Shown: positions 7,444 through 11,645 of the stretch, one piece after another
Layout: every line of letters starts with the position of its first letter
Position numbering within the stretch: position 1 is the stretch's first letter
Assembly: GCA_963933885.1 (NCBI GenBank)
Contig: CAWVWF010000109.1
Coordinates: 1-11,645, forward strand
Length of the DNA: 11,645 bases
Reading direction: 5' to 3'
From: CAWVWF01 sp963933885
Lineage (GTDB): Bacteria > Bacteroidota > Bacteroidia > Flavobacteriales_C > GCA-002722245
Program-made: the position numbers and the translations under genes
Notes under the pieces: model-generated
What the model was told of the DNA's origin: nothing
What the model saw: only the letters and a program-made list of their open reading frames with translations
Database searches by the model: none

Positions 7444-7472
7444 AGACGGAAAAACACCTAACGTGTTACAAA
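7444..7472 (-). promoter_or_regulatory. Autoregulatory ECF promoter of the sigma factor gene
   Basis: On the minus strand TTTGTAACAC (7472-7463) and CGTCT (7448-7444) are spaced by 14 nt, one more than in the other two copies. The spacer holds a small dyad, AACAC-GTTAG-GTGTT. The rest of the gap to 7675 shows no gene and no clear terminator for the upstream membrane-protein gene, so some read-through into the sigma gene is possible. Confidence 0.8.
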
Positions 7473-7675
7473 TGTTAGAACAATAGTGAATAGCTCTCTT
7501 TATAACTAAAGTGTTTAAAAGAATATCAAGACAGATCGTATGCTTAAAACAGACGTGAAAAGGACAACTTCTCATTTACCATATAATACAGTAAAATCGT
7601 CATACTAAATAATCGAACTGAAACTCTTTTTACTTTGAAATTTTCACCCATGACACAAGATCATACAAGCTAAAA

Positions 7676-8206
7676 TTACTTTCTTTTACTCAACAGTAAC
7701 ATCTGGACAGATGCAACTATTATTATCAACAAAGAGGATATCAAGAAAACTAACTTAATGGATATTATTGACCCTGTTATGTTAGCCAATTCATTATTAA
7801 TATTAGGAAATTGACTCAAGCAATTCGCAAGTAAGTAATTCTCGATGTAATCGAATATAGAAGCACATACAGGTATCCAAGCTAAATATTTAAATTTAGA
7901 ACCTCGATACAAAAGGAAGATTATAGCTCCAAAAAAAAGAGCATAACTTATAGGTAATAATAAATCATAAATGATTATTTGTTGATATACCTCTATCCCT
8001 TTAGCACCAAAAACTGTAAACAATTCAGGAAGAGTTGTATCATTAATACCGAAGGCCGTATCGGGAATTGCAGCTCCAGTTAACTCATCGAGTTCCATTA
8101 CACTAATCATTACTAATATGTTGATTAAGATAAAGATGCCACCTAGAATAAAAATGTTGGGCTTTTTCGACAAAAATATAAAGAGGTTGTCAGTAATTGT
8201 TTTCAT
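7676..8206 (-). CDS. Four-helix integral membrane protein, function unknown
   Basis: I do not recognise the function of this 176-residue protein. Four hydrophobic segments are visible, at about 18-37, 78-99, 106-130 and 150-172, with an extracytoplasmic or interfacial loop of about 40 residues between the first two. A polar motif, FDYIEN (118-123), sits inside the third helix, where buried acidic residues (Asp119, Glu122) suggest a functional site rather than a plain anchor. The C-terminus is short and basic (SKRK), consistent with a cytoplasmic end. The gene is divergent from the HxlR-type regulator at 8326, and a long inverted repeat lies in the shared 119-bp gap, so it is the likely target of that regulator. 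No ECF-type promoter precedes it. Confidence 0.8.
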   Translation of the reverse strand: MKTITDNLFIFLSKKPNIFILGGIFILINILVMISVMELDELTGAAIPDTAFGINDTTLPELFTVFGAKGIEVYQQIIIYDLLLPISYALFFGAIIFLLYRGSKFKYLAWIPVCASIFDYIENYLLANCLSQFPNINNELANITGSIISIKLVFLISSLLIIIVASVQMLLLSKRK

Positions 8207-8229
8207 ATCGACTATAATTTGTAAATTTG
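8197..8229 (+). promoter_or_regulatory. Bacteroidota-type promoter of the HxlR gene
   Basis: TAAATTTG at 8222-8229 is an exact match to the Bacteroidota -7 consensus TAnnTTTG. TTG at 8197-8199 lies 22 nt upstream, at the long end of the accepted -33 spacing. Transcription would begin just before the inverted repeat at 8239, so a protein bound there could block the promoter. The -33 element falls inside the first codons of the divergent membrane-protein gene. Confidence 0.5.
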
Positions 8230-8238
8230 AGTAAAGTT

Positions 8239-8296
8239 ATTTAACTTGTTTTTCCGAAGCTAAATTACTTATTAACTTCGAAAAAACAAGTTAAAT
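8239..8296. promoter_or_regulatory. Inverted-repeat operator between divergent genes
   Basis: The arms 8239-8259 and 8276-8296 are reverse complements at 20 of 21 positions (outer part ATTTAACTTG/CAAGTTAAAT, inner part CGAAG/CTTCG), with a 16-nt spacer. The left arm also overlaps a smaller dyad, AAGTTA-TT-TAACTT (8234-8247). It sits between the HxlR-family gene and the membrane-protein gene. HxlR proteins are dimers that bind inverted repeats near their own genes, so this is the best operator candidate. An RNA hairpin in the regulator's leader is the alternative. Confidence 0.6.
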
Positions 8297-8325
8297 TTAA
8301 AATTTATTTAAATTAATTTATTATC

Positions 8326-8733
8326 ATGCGCTCACCTTGTCCTATAAACTACGCTCTCGAAACATTTGGAGACAAATGGTCTTTACTAATCATGAGAGAT
8401 TTAATTTTCATGGAGAAAAGACATTACAACGAGTTTTTTGAATCAAAGGAAAAAATTTCTACAAGTGTATTGGGAGATAGACTAAAGCAATTGGAGAATA
8501 TTGGAATTATTCACAAAGGGAAAGATGAAGTTAAAAAATCACGCATTAAATACAGCCTAACAAGGAAAGGTATTGATATGCTACCAATTTTAATAGATAT
8601 TATCGTTTGGAGTAGTCATCACACTGGTTTAAAACCAGGCGTAGACATTTTGGATGATGCAATTAATAATAGAGAATCATTAATTAACTCTCTTAAAATT
8701 AAATTGGAGGCTGAACACCTGAATTTAAACTAA
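8326..8733 (+). CDS. HxlR-family winged-helix transcriptional regulator
   Basis: This is a 135-residue cytoplasmic DNA-binding protein. The HxlR signature is clear: an N-terminal CPINYALETFGDKWSLLIMRDL, then FNEF-like HYNEFFES, the recognition region ISTSVLGDRLKQLENIGII, and a wing ending in KYSLTRKGIDMLPIL. Cys5 is at the position of the redox-reactive cysteine of HxlR members such as YodB and HypR, so thiol or electrophile sensing is possible. It also lies among genes for small-molecule chemistry. The C-terminal helix (about 110-135) probably serves dimerisation. The gene has a good TAnnTTTG promoter and a long inverted repeat in its leader, suggesting autoregulation and control of the divergent membrane-protein gene. 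Confidence 0.93.
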   Translation: MRSPCPINYALETFGDKWSLLIMRDLIFMEKRHYNEFFESKEKISTSVLGDRLKQLENIGIIHKGKDEVKKSRIKYSLTRKGIDMLPILIDIIVWSSHHTGLKPGVDILDDAINNRESLINSLKIKLEAEHLNLN

Positions 8734-8768
8734 CTGGACTTACAGCAATAAATAAGACAGTTTTTTTT
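8732..8768 (+). terminator. Probable terminator of the HxlR gene
   Basis: AACTG (8732-8736) pairs with CAGTT (8758-8762), with an inner CTTA/TAAG extension (8740-8743 with 8753-8756) across a small internal loop. Eight T follow (8761-8768). The stem starts inside the stop codon. It is weaker than the other terminators, and a second one lies at 8868. Confidence 0.4.
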
Positions 8769-8819
8769 ATATCAACCTAAGACTTATCAATAAAATCTTA
8801 GTTAAAAGAAACTCCTTAA

Positions 8820-8861
8820 ATCTTGTACAAAAAAGTTCGTCTCTCGTCCAGCTAGCTCCAC
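8820..8861 (+). repeat. Copy B of a tRNA/tmRNA 3'-end-like motif
   Basis: This matches 4896-4937 at 34 of 42 positions, in the same orientation and without gaps. The shared core is ACAAAAAAGTTCG, then CTCT, GTCCAG and the closing CCAC. The end CCAGCTAGCTCCAC recalls the CCAGCTCCACCA 3' end of tmRNA. The T-loop A58 position is T here and the T-stem pairs poorly, so it is more decayed than copy A. A terminator hairpin follows 6 nt later. The two copies flank the central block of genes. Confidence 0.5.
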
Positions 8862-8867
8862 TTCATG

Positions 8868-8905
8868 AAAAAGCCGTTCATTTTATGAATGGCTTTTTTG
8901 TTTTT
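8868..8905 (+). terminator. Rho-independent terminator after copy B
   Basis: A 14-bp stem (8868-8881 with 8885-8898, AAAAAGCCGTTCAT, one G-T wobble) has a TTT loop and is followed by a T-rich run to 8905 interrupted by one G. It can end transcripts from the HxlR side. On the minus strand it could weakly terminate the kinase operon ending at 9102. Confidence 0.82.
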
Positions 8906-9101
8906 ATAAATTCTCTTTGCATTATCTTAATGCAAGTCCAATAAGTTGAGAACCTCTCTTTTTCAATGATTTAATGGTACTATTTCAAGTTACTACCTGA
9001 ATATTAAACGGGAGTATAAGTCTTATATATCAGGACACATTGTATGTTTAAAAAACAAACATTAATCTTTCAAAATTGTGGATTTAATACCTAGCATGAC
9101 A
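8906..9101. other. Gene-free region downstream of the right kinase operon
   Basis: No coding region or stable RNA is recognisable here. It holds a perfect dyad, TTGCATTA-TCT-TAATGCAA (8917-8935), which could be a protein-binding site or a weak RNA hairpin. No strong minus-strand terminator lies directly after the kinase stop at 9102, so that transcript may run to the hairpin at 8868-8905. Confidence 0.6.
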
Positions 9102-10964
9102 TTACTCAAACCATTTTCCCAAAACTGTTTCTAACGTCTTTAATGTTACTGGCTTGGGTAAATAATCATCAAAACCACACTCTATATATTTCTCCCGATC
9201 TCCTGCCATAGCATTTGCTGTAAGCGCAATTATAGGAACATCGAAATTCTCATGAGATTTCAGTGTATCCATCGCTTCTACCCCGTCCATATCAGGCATC
9301 TGTATATCCATTAGAATCAAATCAAACTGTTTACTTCTTGCTTTCTTAATAGCATCAATTCCGTCACAAGCAGTAACGACCTTACAGGACAATTTTTTTA
9401 ACATCGCAGATGCTACAATTAAATTAACTTTTTTATCATCCACTAATAAAACATTTACTTCATTATTCCTTTGTTTTATTTTAGAATGCTTTATTGTATT
9501 TATTTCAACCTCCTTTCCATCATTTAACAAAACAGGCTTATCTTTTATAACAAACCAAAAAGAACTCCCCTTTCCAAACTCACTTGATACTTCAATTCTT
9601 GAGTTAAAGAGCGTAGCTATATTTTGAGAAATAGTTAAACCCAATCCAGTTCCTTGATATTGTTTAATTGAAGATAAATCCAACTGCGAAAAAGCTTCAA
9701 ATAGAGTACTAATGTTTTCCTCCCTCATACCAAGACCAGTATCTGTAACCTCAAATTTTAATTTACCTTCAACTTTAGATAATACTATCTTTACTTGTCC
9801 TATATCAGTAAACTTCACTGCGTTACTAATTAAGTTCCCTAAAACTTGTTTCAACCTATGAGGATCAATTATTATCTGTTCAGGAAAATCATTTTTAAAA
9901 TCAACTAAAATTTCAATTCCTTTCCGAACACTTTTCGTTCTGTACAAACTAACAGTTTCACGCACTAATTTTTTAATATCCACATTACTCTCAACCAACT
10001 TCATTTTACCCGATTCCATCTTAGAGAGATCAAGAATATCATTAATAATGGTTAATAAAAGCCCTGATGAACTTTGAATAATATCAACATATTTTTTTTG
10101 TTCTGGATTCAACCCCTCCATCTGCCCCAATAGATCGACAACACCAACTATTCCGTTCATTGGTGTTCTAATTTCATGGCTCATATTTGCTAAAAAAGAT
10201 TCTTTATGTTTCGCCATTTCAATAGCTTCATCTTTCAATGTTATTGCCTGTTTCATTTGCTCATTAATTTTCCTTCTCATAATTTCAAAGGAAGAAGCCA
10301 AAACTCCAATTTCATCATTAGATTGAATTTCTACAGCGCTAGTATAATTTCCAGATTCAATTTCTTTAGAACTTTTAGTAAGTAAAATAATTGGTTTAAT
10401 TAAACGATTTGAAAATAACAGAATTAATACACAAGAAAGTAAGAGAATTCCGAAAATCACAACAATTGTAGAACTAATAATTACCGAAATTTCGTTCTGA
10501 ATTAATGTTTTATCTAACTTAATAAATACATTTGCAACTATTTCTCTATCATCAGAAATTTCAGAAATAGCATAAATTGGTTTCATTATATCAAAGCATG
10601 ATGTTTCATCTTTTATATAATTAGAATTTACAGCATGAATTTTATAAAAAGTACTATCATCAACTTCCTTCTTATTACTAGCTATAATTGAATAATCGAG
10701 TTTTAAAATAGAAAGTTCAAGAATCTCGGGATCCTGAATTGAAGATTCAATAAATTTAGTAAGAGAGCCAAACAAGTCTTCGTTTGTAATTCCATCTAAA
10801 CATGAAGTTTCTATGTTTTCAACAGTAGAATAACCTTTGATTAGTAATTTACTTTCAAAAGAACGAGTAATTTCTTTTTCTATAGTATAAAACAAACCTA
10901 TACCGGAGATCAGAAAAACAGCAGCAATAACAAAAAGAAATTTATATTTTAAACTAATCTTCAC
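9102..10964 (-). CDS. Membrane hybrid histidine kinase with C-terminal receiver (second copy)
   Basis: This 620-residue kinase is paralogous to the one at 74-1912. Membrane helices at about 8-27 and 160-184 enclose a sensor of about 130 residues that includes Cys55 and Cys123. A HAMP region (about 185-237) follows. HisKA carries FLANMSHEIRTPMNG with His263. The ATPase domain has Asn377/Asn381, DTGLGM (408-413) and GTGLGL (438-443). The receiver has Asp509/Asp510, phospho-acceptor Asp553 and Lys604. It starts at GTG, sharing one base with the TAG of the upstream exported-protein gene (TAGTG), so translation is probably coupled. Like its paralogue it ends in a receiver with no HPt or DNA-binding output. 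The two share DDK-VNLIVASAMLKK and LILMDIQMP almost unchanged while the sensors differ, which points to a common phosphotransfer partner (inference). Confidence 0.95.
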   Translation of the reverse strand: MKISLKYKFLFVIAAVFLISGIGLFYTIEKEITRSFESKLLIKGYSTVENIETSCLDGITNEDLFGSLTKFIESSIQDPEILELSILKLDYSIIASNKKEVDDSTFYKIHAVNSNYIKDETSCFDIMKPIYAISEISDDREIVANVFIKLDKTLIQNEISVIISSTIVVIFGILLLSCVLILLFSNRLIKPIILLTKSSKEIESGNYTSAVEIQSNDEIGVLASSFEIMRRKINEQMKQAITLKDEAIEMAKHKESFLANMSHEIRTPMNGIVGVVDLLGQMEGLNPEQKKYVDIIQSSSGLLLTIINDILDLSKMESGKMKLVESNVDIKKLVRETVSLYRTKSVRKGIEILVDFKNDFPEQIIIDPHRLKQVLGNLISNAVKFTDIGQVKIVLSKVEGKLKFEVTDTGLGMREENISTLFEAFSQLDLSSIKQYQGTGLGLTISQNIATLFNSRIEVSSEFGKGSSFWFVIKDKPVLLNDGKEVEINTIKHSKIKQRNNEVNVLLVDDKKVNLIVASAMLKKLSCKVVTACDGIDAIKKARSKQFDLILMDIQMPDMDGVEAMDTLKSHENFDVPIIALTANAMAGDREKYIECGFDDYLPKPVTLKTLETVLGKWFE

Positions 10965-11530
10965 TAAAGAGATGAGATTGTTTCAATTAATTCAGAGATA
11001 CCAATAGCCTTGTCTTTAGTACAATGTCTATGTTTCTTTCCTCCATGTTCTTTTGTATGGATTTTTAAAATAGTTCTGAATTTCTTTTTAATTTTTACAT
11101 CATGTTTAATTCCGGTTTCATCTTTCACTACAAATTCAGAAAGTAACAAATAATCTTTTTGAGCAACATTTAACAAAGTGTTCTCATTGCAATTTATTTC
11201 ACCATTTGCAATTCTATTTAAAATATCTAAAATATCCGCTTTTATCGTTTTATAAATTACCATTTTAACACTATCAACGTTTCCACCTTTAATAGCAGTG
11301 TTTAAACTTGTTTCATAATCTACATTATTCTTCTCTTTGAACAAGACTAACAAAGGTTTCAAGTGAACTATTGTTTTTTCTAACTTAATCTTATCAAGAG
11401 GTGCAGCATATTTCAACATCGATGTGAAAATTAGATTAGGAGCTGGATTAACTTGAGGCCTTGTTTGAGAAAAACCGTTTAAACTATATAATATTGCAAT
11501 TCCGAAAAGGTAAAATGTTCCGTTTTTCAT
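10964..11530 (-). CDS. Exported protein of unknown family, partner of the second kinase
   Basis: I do not recognise the family of this 188-residue protein. Residues 1-21 form a signal peptide ending in LNGFS-QT, so the mature protein is periplasmic or secreted. The mature part looks mainly helical (about 46-135). It is followed by a very basic stretch (about 143-173) with His158, His162, His167, His169 and Cys170, which might bind metal or simply be a charged tail. Only two Cys are present (114, 170). It lacks the YfiR closing block, yet it occupies the same place as the YfiR-like protein in the other operon, directly upstream of the kinase with a 1-nt overlap. A role as extracytoplasmic modulator of that sensor is inferred from position alone. 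Confidence 0.8.
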   Translation of the reverse strand: MKNGTFYLFGIAILYSLNGFSQTRPQVNPAPNLIFTSMLKYAAPLDKIKLEKTIVHLKPLLVLFKEKNNVDYETSLNTAIKGGNVDSVKMVIYKTIKADILDILNRIANGEINCNENTLLNVAQKDYLLLSEFVVKDETGIKHDVKIKKKFRTILKIHTKEHGGKKHRHCTKDKAIGISELIETISSL

Positions 11531-11591
11531 CTGTGACTTTTAAAGGTTAGATATATGGTTAGATTAACGCGAAGAATTAAGTAAGGTTTCT

Positions 11592-11645
11592 TTTAGTACA
11601 TGACAAAAAACACAATCTGTTGATATTCAATATATTAGCGCCTAA
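11592..11645. repeat. Right arm of 54-bp perfect terminal inverted repeat
   Basis: This is the exact reverse complement of 2-55. It lies 62-115 bp upstream of the exported-protein ATG and so may contain or overlap the promoter of the right kinase operon, reading inward. In that orientation it includes TTGTCA, but no Bacteroidota TAnnTTTG element is visible between here and the gene. The window stops one base before the match could be extended to base 1 of the left end. Confidence 0.85.

Noticed and set aside
9043..9061. Hairpin ATGTTT/AAACAT as terminator of the right kinase operon
   Set aside because: The stem is six A/T-rich pairs and no T run follows it on the minus strand.
1..11645. Circular plasmid or phage genome
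   Set aside because: The end repeats are inverted, not direct, and there are no replication, mobilisation or phage genes.

Overview
The window is AT-rich and reads as Bacteroidota, probably a marine or other environmental Flavobacteriia/Cytophagia-type bacterium. The support is a TonB-dependent receptor with a typical Bacteroidota signal peptide, hybrid histidine kinases, few Shine-Dalgarno sequences, and one good TAnnTTTG-type promoter. There is no transposase, integrase, phage gene, CRISPR array, rRNA or complete tRNA. A perfect 54-bp inverted repeat (2-55 and 11592-11645) closes the window at both ends. It could be a real terminal or invertible repeat, or an assembly-graph end effect.

Left block (74-4633, minus strand): a tight three-gene operon, transcribed as TonB-dependent outer-membrane receptor, then periplasmic YfiR-like (DUF4154) protein, then membrane hybrid histidine kinase. 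The gene junctions are a 1-nt gap and a 1-nt overlap. The layout suggests a signalling chain crossing both membranes. Right block (9102-11530, minus strand): a second exported protein of unknown family is coupled by a 1-nt overlap to a paralogous hybrid kinase. The two kinases have very similar catalytic and receiver domains but unrelated sensor regions. Neither carries an HPt or output domain, and none is encoded in the window.

Centre (about 4.9-8.9 kb): two small regulatory units. The first is an ECF sigma factor with a Cys-containing C-terminal extension, a haloalkane-dehalogenase-like hydrolase and a DUF1330 protein. Each of these genes is preceded by the same promoter, TTTGTAACAC-N13/14-CGTCT, so the set looks like a self-contained ECF regulon in which the sigma factor also activates itself. 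The second is an HxlR-family regulator divergent from a four-helix membrane protein, with a 21-bp inverted repeat in between that is the probable operator.

The centre is bracketed by two diverged copies (34/42 identical) of a 42-nt motif resembling the T-arm and 3' end of a tRNA or tmRNA, each followed at once by a strong terminator hairpin. This fits relic attachment sites or a small-RNA family, and it hints that the centre was inserted between two two-component operons. The most interesting signals are the three-promoter ECF regulon, the TonB receptor/YfiR/hybrid-kinase module, and the tRNA-like and terminal repeats.
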